The notes beneath the pieces were generated by a model. That model saw only the letters and a list, made by a program, of their open reading frames with translations. It was not told the DNA's origin and made no database searches. The position numbers and the translations under genes are program-made. From the NCBI RefSeq assembly GCF_025869515.1, contig NZ_JAOZVR010000104.1, positions 1 through 39,888 of the forward strand: a stretch of DNA of 39,888 bases, in the 5' to 3' direction. Position 1 is the stretch's first letter. The number at the start of each line of letters is the position of its first letter. This stretch comes from Ferrovibrio sp. GTDB lineage: Bacteria > Pseudomonadota > Alphaproteobacteria > Ferrovibrionales > Ferrovibrionaceae. This document shows positions 25,538 through 34,121 of this stretch, piece after piece.

Positions 25538-26058
25538 GCCCCGGCCGGGGTGAAGATCTGGGCGATCAGCACGGTGGCAACCTCGTCGCCGCCTCCATGG
25601 TCATGGTCATCGCCAGCGCCGTGCCCGGCCAGCGGCAGCAGCAGGAACTCCACCATGAAACGGCGCCCCTCGATGTCGCGGTCGATGCGGGCATGGATCG
25701 GCCGCCGTGTCTGCACCACCAGATCGCAGGCGCGGATCGCCTGCGCGGCGAAATCCGATTCCGGATGCTGGTCCATATAGGTGCCGGCCGGGTCGACCTT
25801 CAGGTGATCGATGAAATGCCGGCCGACGCTGCGATAGCGGTAGCGCCGCAGTTCGGCCGCGGGCGTTTCGACATCGACGATCACCAGCATGCCGTCGAGA
25901 TAGGCCAGACGCTGCGGGTCGTTGAAGGCCGCATCCGGCAACGCACCGCCGCTCACCACCTGGCGCCAGTCGCGGTACAGCCGGTTCAGCCGCAGGGTTT
26001 CGAGCTGCTCCTCGGCAACCAGAAGACTGAAATTTCCGCCGCTGCTGGTGAAGGTCAT
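25534..26058 (-). CDS. PAS_5-domain protein, second copy
   Basis: Small PAS_5-type protein, 174 residues, with the same plan as the one at 7801-8337: RLNRLYRDWRQVVSGGALPD, AYLDGMLVIVDVE, RRYRYRSVGRHFIDHLKVDP, then RRFMVEFLLLPLAG. The tail is histidine- and aspartate-rich (GHGAGDDHDHGGGDE), which could bind metal; this is only inferred from composition. No output domain. It lies 18 bp downstream of thrC on the same strand, so it is probably co-transcribed with it. Confidence 0.75.
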   Translation of the reverse strand: MTFTSSGGNFSLLVAEEQLETLRLNRLYRDWRQVVSGGALPDAAFNDPQRLAYLDGMLVIVDVETPAAELRRYRYRSVGRHFIDHLKVDPAGTYMDQHPESDFAAQAIRACDLVVQTRRPIHARIDRDIEGRRFMVEFLLLPLAGHGAGDDHDHGGGDEVATVLIAQIFTPAGA

Positions 26059-26076
26059 GCTGTCGCGGAGGCCACC

Positions 26077-27318
26077 CTACAGTGTCGCGTAGTCGATCGG
26101 CGCGTGACGATCGAGTGACCGGCCGCCATCGGGCATCGGGTATTTCAGCCCGGCGGCGCAGTTCCACAGTACCACGCGGTCGGTTTTCTTCACCCGGCCG
26201 GCCGCCAGCGCCTGTTTCCAGGCGGCATAGGTGGCGGCGCCCTCGGGGCACATCAGGAAACCTTCTTCCTTCGCCACCTCGTTCAGCGCCGCGGTGATCG
26301 CGGCATCTTCGACGGCCATGGCGAAGCCGCTGGAATTGCGCACGGCATCGAGGATGAGGAAATCGCCGATGGCGGCGGGCACGCGGATGCCGGCGGCCAC
26401 CGTATGGGCATTCTCCCAGAGTTTCGCATGGCGCTCGTTGCCCTCGAAGGCGCGCACGATGGGGGCACAGCCGGCCGCCTGCACCGCGATCATCTTCGGG
26501 CGTTTCGACCCGATGAAGCCGATGGCTTCCAGTTCCTCGAAGGCCTTCCACATGCCGATCAGGCCGGTGCCGCCGCCGGTGGGATAGAAGATCGCATCGG
26601 GCAGTTCCCAGCCAAGCTGTTCGGCCAGTTCCAGCCCCATGGTCTTCTTGCCCTCGATGCGATAGGGCTCCTTCAGCGTCGAGGTATCGAACCAGCCGGC
26701 CGCCGCCTTGCCGGCGCCGACGAGTTTGCCGCAGTCGTTGATCAGGCCGTTGACCTTGTAGAGCCGCGCGCCCTGCAGCGCGATCTCGTTCATGTTGACC
26801 TGCGGCGTGTCGTCGGGGCAGAACACCACGCTCTCGATGCCGGCGCGGCTGGCATAGGCGGCCAATGCCGCGCCGGCATTGCCGTTGGTCGGCATCGCCA
26901 TCTTCTTCACGCCGAGTTCTTTCGCCATGCAGACGGCGAGCGCCAGGCCGCGCGCCTTGAACGATCCGGTCGGCAGGCGGCCTTCATCCTTGACGATGAT
27001 GTCGCCGCTGACACCCAGCTGTTGCGCCAGGCGCGGCAGGGTGAAGATCGGCGTCATCACCTCGCCGAGCGAGACGATGTTTTCGGTTTTGCGCACCGGC
27101 AGCAGTTCGCGATAACGCCACCAGTTCGGCGCGCGCGATGCGATCTTGTCTTTGGTCAGCGCCGCCTTCACCCCGGCGAGGTCGTAGCGCACCAGCAGGG
27201 GAAAGCCCTGCGGCGAGAGATTGTGCAGGGTATCGGCCGGCAGCCGCTCGCCGGTCATGCCGCAGTCCAGATGGGTGACGAAGGTGGGCGTTTCGGGGAT
27301 CAGGGCGGCGAGACTCAT
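26077..27318 (-). CDS. thrC: Threonine synthase
   Basis: Pyridoxal-phosphate enzyme of fold type II that converts O-phosphohomoserine to threonine. It has 413 residues. The PLP-binding lysine is K121 in PTGSFKARG; PTNGNAGAALAAYASRAGIE and YPTGGGTGLIGMWKAFEEL are the phosphate-binding loops. The N-terminal part (CGMTGERLPADTLHNLSPQG) is like the NrdR/TS-type head of many bacterial threonine synthases. No threonine-pathway gene (hom, thrB) is adjacent; a related aminotransferase-type lyase cannot be wholly excluded. The start ATG 27318 has no strong ribosome binding site. Confidence 0.85.
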   Translation of the reverse strand: MSLAALIPETPTFVTHLDCGMTGERLPADTLHNLSPQGFPLLVRYDLAGVKAALTKDKIASRAPNWWRYRELLPVRKTENIVSLGEVMTPIFTLPRLAQQLGVSGDIIVKDEGRLPTGSFKARGLALAVCMAKELGVKKMAMPTNGNAGAALAAYASRAGIESVVFCPDDTPQVNMNEIALQGARLYKVNGLINDCGKLVGAGKAAAGWFDTSTLKEPYRIEGKKTMGLELAEQLGWELPDAIFYPTGGGTGLIGMWKAFEELEAIGFIGSKRPKMIAVQAAGCAPIVRAFEGNERHAKLWENAHTVAAGIRVPAAIGDFLILDAVRNSSGFAMAVEDAAITAALNEVAKEEGFLMCPEGAATYAAWKQALAAGRVKKTDRVVLWNCAAGLKYPMPDGGRSLDRHAPIDYATL

Positions 27319-27466
27319 GACGGGCGACTTTCACGGTGACGACGACGGCATGCGGCCAGCCTAGACCACTCTGCCGCGCCGATGGGAGGCACACCGGCAG
27401 GCGGATTTTGCTCCGCATACGTCCCGAACCGCCGCCGGCGGGTCTGCAGCCGGCCAGGCTCCGTGC

Positions 27467-27557
27467 GGTGCTGACAGCATCCCGTTCGATGCTGAATGAG
27501 TCCCGTTTGATGCTGAATGAGTCCCATTCGGTACCGAAAGCGTCCCATTCGGTGCCA
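27467..27557. repeat. 21-bp tandem repeat (four units plus a partial fifth) in a gene-poor gap
   Basis: Four 21-bp units at 27467, 27488, 27509 and 27530 and a partial fifth at 27551. Units two and three differ at two positions, both starting GATGCTGAATGAGTCCC. Units one and four are more diverged (GGTGCTGACAGCATCCC, GGTACCGAAAGCGTCCC). Because 21 is a multiple of three, both strands read as heptapeptides: on minus, YRMGLIQ, HQTGLIQ, HRTGCCQ; on plus, RSMLNES, RLMLNES, HSVPKAS. The gap 27319-27728 holds no convincing gene; open frames cover the repeat on both strands but have no clear start signal. Confidence 0.85.
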
Positions 27558-27659
27558 GGTCAGATCCGCAAATATGAATACGATATTATTCCGCACGATC
27601 CATGCCTTGCCTTACAAGAACATAAATAGTACGCGACAGTGGCACGGCAAGCCAAATGG

Positions 27660-27688
27660 TTGCGGCGGCCGGCGGCCTTCTTTATATA
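27660..27688 (+). promoter_or_regulatory. Promoter of the GFA gene
   Basis: -35 TTGCGG (27660-27665), a 17-bp spacer and -10 TATATA (27683-27688), giving a leader of about 34 nt before ATG 27729. Confidence 0.55.
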
Positions 27689-27700
27689 ACCTATCGGTTA
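27687..27700. promoter_or_regulatory. Putative repressor operator TAACC-TATC-GGTTA
   Basis: Perfect 5-bp inverted repeat overlapping the end of the -10 box and the predicted start site, a standard place for repression. The AACC-N4-GGTT form resembles sites of ArsR-family regulators, but no such regulator gene is in the window. Confidence 0.5.
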
Positions 27701-27728
27701 AGTTAATCAGCAACAGGATGCATATCAG

Positions 27729-28091
27729 ATGAGCGAGAAGCGGACCTACCAGGGCGGCTGTCATTGCGGCGCGGTGCGCTATTCCGTGCTGACCGACCTC
27801 AACCCGCCGGTGATTTCCTGCAACTGCTCGATCTGTTCGAAGAAAGGCTCGCTGCTGGCCTTCGTGCCGGCCGACGATTTCAAGCTGCAGCGCGGCAAGG
27901 ATGCGGTGACGGATTACCAGTTCAACACCATGAACATCCATCACCTGTTCTGCAAAACCTGCGGCGTGGAATCCTTCGCCACCGGCACGGCGCCGAACGG
28001 GGCGAAGATGGCGGCGATCAACGTGCGCTGCCTCGACGGCTTCGATCTGGAAGCCCTGGAGCCGGTGAAATACGACGGCAAGAGTTTGTGA
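27729..28091 (+). CDS. GFA-family zinc protein (glutathione-dependent formaldehyde-activating enzyme-like)
   Basis: Small zinc-binding protein of 120 residues in the GFA/CENP-V family. The cysteine pattern is complete: C11 and C13 (GGCHCGAVRY), C31, C33 and C36 (CNCSICSKKG), and C75 and C78 (FCKTCGVESFA). Most members are of unknown function despite the name. Start ATG 27729 has a weak AGGA 11 nt upstream. It is monocistronic and converges with the CPBP gene (7 bp apart). The promoter and operator upstream suggest it is tightly regulated. Confidence 0.93.
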   Translation: MSEKRTYQGGCHCGAVRYSVLTDLNPPVISCNCSICSKKGSLLAFVPADDFKLQRGKDAVTDYQFNTMNIHHLFCKTCGVESFATGTAPNGAKMAAINVRCLDGFDLEALEPVKYDGKSL

Positions 28092-28098
28092 GGCTGCG

Positions 28099-28893
28099 TC
28101 AGCGCGCCGCCAGCAGCAGGAACGGCATGCCGACGGAGAAAATGTTGTAGACGATATGCACGGCCAGGGCCGCACCGACCGTGCCGGCAAAATGCCGGGC
28201 CAGGGCAATGCAGACAGCCACCGGGATCAGCGCCAGCGTGCGGCCGACGCCATCGGGAAGATGCAGGCCAAGCCAGAGCAGGCTTGTCGCCAGCGCCACA
28301 AGCGGCGCGGCCCAATGCTGCCTGAGGGCGGTCCACAGCCAGCCACGGAAGAACAGCTCCTCCGCCAGCGGCGCCAGCAGGATGGCAAGGGCGACCAGCA
28401 GGATGTTCAGCAGCCATCCGGTCTCCGCCACGCCGCGCAGCATCGCCGGTTGCCTGAAGACGGCATAAGACACCAGACTGCCATAGATCGCGACGCCGAC
28501 CGCCAGCAGGACCACCGGCCAGACCCGCCGCATCGGGCCATCGCCTAGTCCGCGCCGCAGATCGCCACCGCCTGCGATACGTCCATTGCGGCGCGCCGCA
28601 TAAAGCAGGGTGCCGCCGGCCCCGACGAGCCCGCAGATATAATAGATGGTGTTGAGATCGCCCGGGGTCAGCCCGAGCTTGATCCCGGTGACGCTCAGGC
28701 TGAACCCGGCTGCAAAGCCGATGATGCCGGCAAAGAAGACCGCGCCCAGGCACCAGAGAATCGCCTGGACCAGCAGCCGCAATCCGGTCTTCCGCATCCT
28801 GCCGGCGGCGGCATCGACCGCGGCGACACCGGCATCGGATATCCGCTCCGGCATCGCTGCCGGCGGCACGGTTTCATCGGATATGGTCGACAT
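28099..28893 (-). CDS. CPBP-family intramembrane glutamic protease (CAAX-like)
   Basis: Polytopic membrane protein, 264 residues, of the CPBP/Abi (Rce1-like) family. Motif 1 is EELFFR (E178, E179, R183); motif 2 is LLWLGLHL (H211); motif 3 is AVHIVYN (H246, N250). All catalytic residues are present, so it should be an active protease. Several transmembrane helices are visible between 40 and 260. In bacteria such proteins process peptides such as bacteriocins or sensors, but no partner peptide gene is evident here. GGGGA lies 4 nt upstream of ATG 28893. Confidence 0.9.
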   Translation of the reverse strand: MSTISDETVPPAAMPERISDAGVAAVDAAAGRMRKTGLRLLVQAILWCLGAVFFAGIIGFAAGFSLSVTGIKLGLTPGDLNTIYYICGLVGAGGTLLYAARRNGRIAGGGDLRRGLGDGPMRRVWPVVLLAVGVAIYGSLVSYAVFRQPAMLRGVAETGWLLNILLVALAILLAPLAEELFFRGWLWTALRQHWAAPLVALATSLLWLGLHLPDGVGRTLALIPVAVCIALARHFAGTVGAALAVHIVYNIFSVGMPFLLLAAR

Positions 28894-29090
28894 GATTTCC
28901 CCGCATGGACCTGCCCGGGAGTCGTAGCAGAACCGTCGCGCCGCCCGCGAGCGGAAAATCGCCGGCAGTGTCGTGAACCAGGCAGCTGCGCCTTACGGCT
29001 TGCGCCGCCATACATTTGCATGCGCGCAAAGCGCGACGGCCTGCCGATGCTGGCGCGTAGAACTAGCGCGATACGTCCTGAAAAAAGATC

Positions 29091-29180
29091 GTCACCCTCG
29101 ACCTTGTGTCGAGGGTCCATCCCGTGGCTGTCGCAGGCGGGATGGGGCAAATGGATCCTCGGGACAAACCCGAAGATGAC
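29091..29180. repeat. Paired-hairpin intergenic repeat, copy B
   Basis: GTCACCCTCGACC with TCGAGGGTCCAT, then ATGGATCCTCGGG with CCCGAAGATGAC. The element starts 15 nt after the stop of the YkgJ-type gene (minus strand) and is followed on plus by GGTTTTTTTC. Apart from this repeat I see no gene in 28894-29195. Confidence 0.85.
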
Positions 29181-29195
29181 GGTTTTTTTCTCGCC

Positions 29196-29540
29196 CTAAA
29201 TCGGAAAGCCGTGATAGGCGCGGGCGATGAGGCATTCCTCGTCGCCGGGCTGGCAGTCGCGGCACACGATGGGCCGCACGGCGTAGATGCTGCAGGCAAC
29301 CCGTTCGCCCAGCTTGCCGCCGAGCGCCGCGCAGCGGTCGCCCTCGCAGCGCATCCGGCCCGCCGCGTCATCGACGTAGCGGGCCGGGATGCGCGCGAGC
29401 GCGGCATCGTCTTCGAGCGAGAAACGGGGCCAGTCGCGCGAATACGCACAACAGGCCCCGCAACTCTGGCAATCGAAGGCTACCGCGCCCGGGTCTGGGT
29501 CCAGGTCTGGGCCCGGGTCTTCTTTCGTCTGTTCGATCAA
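29196..29540 (-). CDS. YkgJ-family cysteine-cluster protein (TTG start)
   Basis: Small protein with the UPF0153/YkgJ pattern, 114 residues, thought to bind zinc or an Fe-S cluster. Cysteines are at CQSCGACCAYSRDW, then MRCEGDRCAALGG, VACSIYAVRPIVCRDCQPGD and EECLIARAYHG, in the family order. The only start that keeps the first cluster is TTG 29540; an in-frame stop lies nine codons upstream. The N-terminus is a DP-rich tail (DPGPDLDPDPGAV). Function unknown. It is followed by repeat copy B and, on the same strand, lies just downstream of the cold-shock gene. Confidence 0.85.
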   Translation of the reverse strand: MIEQTKEDPGPDLDPDPGAVAFDCQSCGACCAYSRDWPRFSLEDDAALARIPARYVDDAAGRMRCEGDRCAALGGKLGERVACSIYAVRPIVCRDCQPGDEECLIARAYHGFPI

Positions 29541-29569
29541 GCGATGGGCTCGATCAGGCAGGCGTCAGA

Positions 29570-29779
29570 TCAGGCGGCCTGAAGCGTGCGCACGGCAACC
29601 TTGCCGGAGCGGCTGTCCTGCTCGGTGTCGAAGGAGACCTTCTGGCCTTCCGACAGCATGCTCATGCCAGCGCGTTCCAGGGCGGTGGCGTGCACGAACA
29701 CGTCCTTGCCACCGTCTTCCGGCTGAATGAAACCGAAGCCCTTGGTGGAGTTGTAGAATTTCACGATACCAGTCTGCAT
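29570..29779 (-). CDS. Cold-shock protein (CspA family)
   Basis: Single cold-shock domain of 69 residues that binds single-stranded RNA/DNA and can melt RNA structure. RNP1 is KGFGFIQ (13-19) and RNP2 is VFVHA. The start ATG 29779 has AAGGA 8 nt upstream. The frame is open to 29893, but that part is non-conserved and probably a long untranslated leader, as is usual for csp genes. The gene to its left (YkgJ type) may be co-transcribed; the 30-bp gap holds no terminator I can see. Confidence 0.96.
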   Translation of the reverse strand: MQTGIVKFYNSTKGFGFIQPEDGGKDVFVHATALERAGMSMLSEGQKVSFDTEQDSRSGKVAVRTLQAA

Positions 29780-30044
29780 GGGATATTCCTTGAGTCCGTA
29801 GAGATGAGCCAGATGCACAAGCCACAACGATGCCGTGGCCCCCATATGGCTTTCGATGTTTTGGAGAGAGAGTCGGAATGATGCGCCTAGCAAAGCCGAG
29901 GCGGACAGCCAGAAGGTCCGGCCAAAATGTCGATGGCGCGGACCCTAGACTTTAAATGCGGCGAATACAAGGCGAATATCCCGGGCCAATGTCGGCGGGC
30001 GATGTTTTACGGGATTCGCCGCGATAAACCGGTTGCACGATACC

Positions 30045-30572
30045 ATGGACGACACGCCGCATATCATTCCCGACCTGCTGGCGCCGGGCCTGAAGCTGGT
30101 CTTCTGCGGCTCGGCGCTGGGGACGGCCTCGGCAAAGGCGCGCGCCTTCTATGCCAAACCGGGCAACAAATTCTGGCCGACCCTGCATGCCGTCGGCCTG
30201 ACGCCGCGCCGCTTCGCGCCGGCGGAGTATCCGCTGCTGCTGGACCTGCGCATCGGACTGACCGACCTGAACAAGACGCAGTCCGGCAACGATACCGAGC
30301 TGTCGCCCGCGCATGACGATCCCGCCGCGCTGGCGGACAAGATCATGCGCTACCGGCCGCACATCCTCGCCTTCACGGCCAAACGTCCGGCGCAGGTTTT
30401 CCTGCGCCACCGCTTCGGCCTGAAGATGCCGCCGGCCTATGGATTGCAGGCACAGACGGTGGGCGACACGCGGCTGTTCGTGCTGCCCTCGCCATCGGGC
30501 CGCGCCGGCAGCTTCTGGGATATCGCGCCGTGGCAGGCGCTGAAGACACTGGTGGATGAACGGCCCGGTTAG
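30045..30572 (+). CDS. Mug-like uracil/mismatch DNA glycosylase, divergent active site
   Basis: Single-domain protein of 175 residues that aligns along its length with E. coli Mug as I know it: IIPDLLAPGLKLVFCG, GNKFWPTLHAVGLTPRRFAP and LFVLPSPSG fit VEDILAPGLRVVFCG, ANRFWKVIYQAGFTDRQL and IWVLPNPSG. It would remove uracil or other damaged bases from DNA. However the GINPG loop of Mug, with its catalytic Asn, is GSALG here (22-26), and LPNPSG is LPSPSG (147-152). An acidic motif GLTDLNKTQSGND (71-83) may supply catalysis. The start ATG 30045 lacks a strong ribosome binding site. It is divergent from the cold-shock gene (265 bp, no gene seen between). Confidence 0.82.
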   Translation: MDDTPHIIPDLLAPGLKLVFCGSALGTASAKARAFYAKPGNKFWPTLHAVGLTPRRFAPAEYPLLLDLRIGLTDLNKTQSGNDTELSPAHDDPAALADKIMRYRPHILAFTAKRPAQVFLRHRFGLKMPPAYGLQAQTVGDTRLFVLPSPSGRAGSFWDIAPWQALKTLVDERPG

Positions 30573-30581
30573 GATGCCGGC

Positions 30582-31349
30582 CTATTCGTAACGCTGCAGG
30601 ATGCGCCGCACCGCGCCGCTGTCAACCAGGCGGCGCAGCGCGGCTTCCAGCCGCGGCGCCTCGGCGACCAGCGGCGAGCTGCGCGCCAGCACGATATAGG
30701 AATCGCGGCCGGGCACATGATAGGGCGCCGGGAACAACTGGAAGCCGGTCTGGCGCAGCAGCCACAGCGCCTGCAGCTCCGGCATGATCGCGGTATCGGC
30801 GCGGCCGACCACGGTGAGCCGCAGGGCGGCGGTGTAATCGTCGACCGCAATGCGGGTCAGCGCCTCGTCGGCATCGAAACGGTCGAAATAGGTGGCGCCG
30901 CGCAGCACGGCGATGCGGCGATCCCGCAGATCCTCGTAGCTGCGGATCGGGATCGCGGAGCGGATCTGCAGGAAGACTTTCGGCTCCTGCGGCAGCGGCG
31001 GTTCGAGATAGTGCAGATAGGCCTCGCGTTCGGGCGAGCGGTTCGGCCCCAGCATGATATCCGCCTCGCCCTCCTGCATGACGCGGAAGGCGCGCGCAAA
31101 CGGCAGTTCGTCGAACTCGAGCTGCAGCCCGGTTTCGGCGGCGACCTGGCGCAGGATGTCGACATAGATGCCGGTGTAATACGGCGCCCCGTTGGCCGAA
31201 CCGACGATGCGATAGGGCGGCGCGTCGTTGATCAGTACACGCGCGGTCGTGATGGGGGCGGTTGTCTGGGCCGTAGCGGCGAAGGACAACAGAATTGCCG
31301 CAGCAAAACAGGCTGGTGCCAGAAACAGGCGGGCGGCGCGCACATTCAT
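30582..31349 (-). CDS. Periplasmic solute-binding protein (SBP_bac_3-like), no adjacent permease
   Basis: Exported type 2 binding protein, 255 residues. A signal peptide (LAPACFAAAILLSFAATAQ) precedes RVLINDAPPYRIVGS. Family landmarks are YTGIYVDILRQVAAETGLQL, ELPFARAFRVMQEGEADIML, NRSPERE, and LRDRRIAVLRGATYFDRFDA. It is likely an amino-acid- or peptide-type binding protein with no permease beside it. It converges with the Mug-like gene (9 bp apart) and lies downstream of the mutS end, separated by a paired-hairpin repeat. It resembles the binding protein at 17814 in plan but is not a close copy. Confidence 0.8.
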   Translation of the reverse strand: MNVRAARLFLAPACFAAAILLSFAATAQTTAPITTARVLINDAPPYRIVGSANGAPYYTGIYVDILRQVAAETGLQLEFDELPFARAFRVMQEGEADIMLGPNRSPEREAYLHYLEPPLPQEPKVFLQIRSAIPIRSYEDLRDRRIAVLRGATYFDRFDADEALTRIAVDDYTAALRLTVVGRADTAIMPELQALWLLRQTGFQLFPAPYHVPGRDSYIVLARSSPLVAEAPRLEAALRRLVDSGAVRRILQRYE

Positions 31350-31392
31350 GACACCAGTTTACCGTTTGCCTGCAACCGGTGCAAAGCAACTC

Positions 31393-31463
31393 GTGGATGG
31401 CCGGGACAAGCCCGGCCATGACAAAAGTAAAGCGTCATCCCCGGGCTTGTCCCGGGGATCCAC
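31393..31463. repeat. Paired-hairpin intergenic repeat, copy C
   Basis: GTGGATGGCCGGG / CCCGGCCATGAC (31393-31422) and GTCATCCCCGGG / CCCGGGGATCCAC (31434-31463). The two hairpins are in the opposite order to copy A. It begins 3 nt after the mutS stop codon. Confidence 0.85.
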
Positions 31464-31466
31464 GCC

Positions 31467-34121
31467 TTACTTGAGCAGCGCCTTGAGCTGGTACAGCAGG
31501 TCGAGCGCCTGCTTCGGCGACAGCGCATCGATATCGGCTTTTTGCAGCGCGCCTTCGACGGCAGAGGGCAGCGCGGCGGCAGACGCTTTGACTGGCTGGC
31601 TGAGCGAGAACAGCGGCAGGTCGTCGACCAGCTTGGCGGACCGGCCGGTCTGATCGGATTGTTCCAGCGCATGCAGCACTTCGGAAGCGCGCTGCAGCAC
31701 GCCGTCGGGCAGGCCGGCCAGTTTCGCCACCTGGATGCCGTAGCTGCGATCCGCCGCACCCGGACCGACTTCGTGCAGGAAGACCAGCTCGCCCTCCCAC
31801 TCCTTCACCTTCAGCGTATGATTGGAAAGCTGCGGCAGCTTTTCCGCCAGTGCCGTGAGTTCGTGGTAATGCGTGGCGAACAGGCCGCGGCAGCGGTTTT
31901 TCTCGTGCAGGTATTCCACCACCGCCCAGGCGATGGAGAGGCCGTCGAAGGTGGCGGTGCCGCGGCCGATCTCATCCAGGATCACCAGCGCGCGCGGGCC
32001 GGACTGGTGCAGGATCGCCGCGGTTTCCACCATCTCGACCATGAACGTGCTGCGGCCGCGCGCCAGATCATCGGCGGCGCCGACGCGGCTGAACAGCCGG
32101 TCGACGACGCCGAGTTCGGCTTTCATCGCCGGCACGAAGCTGCCCATCTGTGCCAGAATCGCGATCAGCGCATTCTGGCGCAGGAAGGTGGATTTGCCGG
32201 CCATGTTCGGGCCGGTGAGCAGCCAGAGTTTGCGGCCCTCGGAGAGGTCGCAGTCGTTGGCGACGAAGCGCTCGCCCTGGCCGGCGCGTTCCAGCGCGGC
32301 TTCCACCACCGGATGGCGCCCGCCGGCGATGCGGAAATCCAGGCTGTCGTTCACCTGCGGCCGCACCCAGCGGCGCTGCATGGCAAGCTGCGCCAGCGCG
32401 GCCGCGACATCGAGCGCGGCCAGCGCATTGGCGGCACGCGTGATCGCATTGGCTTCGGCCAGCACGGCGCTGACCAGGCGGTCGAAAATCTCCAGCTCCA
32501 TGGCGAGCGCGCGGTCGCCGGCCTGGCTGATCTTGCTTTCCAGCTCGCCCAGTTCCGGCGTGGCATAGCGCATGGCATTGGCCATGGTCTGGCGATGGAT
32601 ATACTGCTGGCCCATTTTCGCCGCATGCGCGGGCGTGATCTCGATATAATAGCCCAGCACGTTGTTGTGGCGGATCTTCAGGCCGCTGATGCCGGTCTCG
32701 GTCGCATATTTGTCCTGAAGGCCGGCGATATGGCGGCGGCTTTCGTCGCGCAAGACTCGCAGCTCATCCAGCGGCGCATGATGGCCCGGCCGCACGAAAC
32801 CGCCGTCGCGCTGCAGCAGCGGCAGTTCGTCGGCCAGCGCCTCGCTCAAGATCTGCACCAGCGCCGCATGATCGCCGAGCGCCTCGCGTAAGCTGGCAAG
32901 TTCCGGCGGCAGCGCGGCTTCCTGCGCCAGTCGCTGGCGCAGATCGCCGGCCTGACTGAGGCCATCGCGCATGGAGGACAGATCGCGCGGGCCGCCACGG
33001 CCCAGCGACAGGCGCGACAGCGCGCGGGCAAGATCTGGAACTTTGGAGAGCGCGGCGCGGATATCGTCGCGCAGCCGCGTCGTGTCGACGAGACAGCCGA
33101 CGGCATCGTGGCGCGCGGCGATCGCCGGCGGATCGGTGAGCGGCGCCTGCAGCCGCTGCGCCAGAAGGCGCGCACCGGCGCCGGTCAGCGTCGCATCGAT
33201 GCAGTCGAGCAGGGCGCCGTCGCGCTGGCCCGCTGTGGTCTCGACCAGTTCGAGATTGCGCCGCGTCGCCGGATCGATTGCCATCACGCTGCGCGGCGGC
33301 TGCTTCACCGGCGGATCGAGGCGCGGCAACTTGCCGCACTGGGTGAGGTCGACGTAATCGAGCAGCGCGCCTGCGGCGCAGAATTCGGCACGGCTGAAGC
33401 TGCCATAGGCATCCAGCGCCGCAACGCCGAGCGCGGTTTTCAGGCGGCGTTCGCCGGCCTGGCTGTCGAAGCGCGCCGACGGCAGCGGCGACAGCGCCGC
33501 CTCGCTCTGTTCGAGCACCGCCCGCAACTCCACCCGCGCCAGCAGGCCTTCAGGCAGCACCAGTTCGCGGGGCGACACCCGGGCCAGATCGGCGGCCAGG
33601 CCTGCCGAGGTTGTTTCCGTCAGGCCGAATTCGCCGGTCGACAAGTCGAGCCAGGCGAGCGCCAGTGCGCCGTCGCTGCCGCCAGACTGAGCAAGTGCAG
33701 CAAGATAATTGTTGCGTCGCGCATCCAGCAGGCTGTCTTCGGTGATCGTTCCCGGTGTCACCACGCGCACGACGTCGCGTTTGACCACCGATTTGGCGCC
33801 GCGCTTCTTCGCTTCTGCGGGATCCTCGACCTGCTCGCAGACCGCGACCCTGAAACCCTGGCGTATCAGACGGGAGAGATAGGCTTCCGCCGCGTGAACC
33901 GGCACGCCGCACATCGGGATCGGCTCGCCATCATGTTCGCCGCGCCTGGTCAGCGCGATATCCAGCGCCCGCGCCGCCCGGGCGGCGTCGTCGAAGAACA
34001 GTTCGTAGAAATCGCCCATGCGATAGAACAGCAGGCAGTCGGGGTATGCCGCCTTGATGGTCAAATATTGGGCCATCAGGGGGGAGGTGCCGGGGGGAAG
34101 CGTCAGTTCGGGTTTGTTCAT
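31467..34121 (-). CDS. mutS: DNA mismatch repair protein MutS
   Basis: ATPase that recognises mismatches and starts repair with MutL. It has 884 residues, full length. The mismatch-reading Phe-x-Glu is at residues 38-40 ([12 protein letters not shown]). Connector, core and clamp domains follow. The ATPase has Walker [10 protein letters not shown] (about 637-645), Walker [13 protein letters not shown] (about 714) and the [14 protein letters not shown] signature. The start ATG 34121 gives [20 protein letters not shown]. It is divergent from maeB (162 bp between), as in many alphaproteobacteria. A repeat element lies directly after its stop. Confidence 0.98.
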   Translation of the reverse strand: MNKPELTLPPGTSPLMAQYLTIKAAYPDCLLFYRMGDFYELFFDDAARAARALDIALTRRGEHDGEPIPMCGVPVHAAEAYLSRLIRQGFRVAVCEQVEDPAEAKKRGAKSVVKRDVVRVVTPGTITEDSLLDARRNNYLAALAQSGGSDGALALAWLDLSTGEFGLTETTSAGLAADLARVSPRELVLPEGLLARVELRAVLEQSEAALSPLPSARFDSQAGERRLKTALGVAALDAYGSFSRAEFCAAGALLDYVDLTQCGKLPRLDPPVKQPPRSVMAIDPATRRNLELVETTAGQRDGALLDCIDATLTGAGARLLAQRLQAPLTDPPAIAARHDAVGCLVDTTRLRDDIRAALSKVPDLARALSRLSLGRGGPRDLSSMRDGLSQAGDLRQRLAQEAALPPELASLREALGDHAALVQILSEALADELPLLQRDGGFVRPGHHAPLDELRVLRDESRRHIAGLQDKYATETGISGLKIRHNNVLGYYIEITPAHAAKMGQQYIHRQTMANAMRYATPELGELESKISQAGDRALAMELEIFDRLVSAVLAEANAITRAANALAALDVAAALAQLAMQRRWVRPQVNDSLDFRIAGGRHPVVEAALERAGQGERFVANDCDLSEGRKLWLLTGPNMAGKSTFLRQNALIAILAQMGSFVPAMKAELGVVDRLFSRVGAADDLARGRSTFMVEMVETAAILHQSGPRALVILDEIGRGTATFDGLSIAWAVVEYLHEKNRCRGLFATHYHELTALAEKLPQLSNHTLKVKEWEGELVFLHEVGPGAADRSYGIQVAKLAGLPDGVLQRASEVLHALEQSDQTGRSAKLVDDLPLFSLSQPVKASAAALPSAVEGALQKADIDALSPKQALDLLYQLKALLK

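Noticed and set aside
27467..27557. CRISPR array
   Set aside because: The units are contiguous with no spacers, only 21 bp long and diverged; no cas gene is present.
27315..27596. Heptapeptide-repeat open frame on the minus strand as a real gene
   Set aside because: No ribosome binding site or recognised domain is visible; I report the repeat as a DNA feature rather than a coding region.
29780..29893. N-terminal extension of the cold-shock protein
   Set aside because: The extension is not conserved and ATG 29779 has a good ribosome binding site; the stretch is more likely the long leader usual for csp genes.
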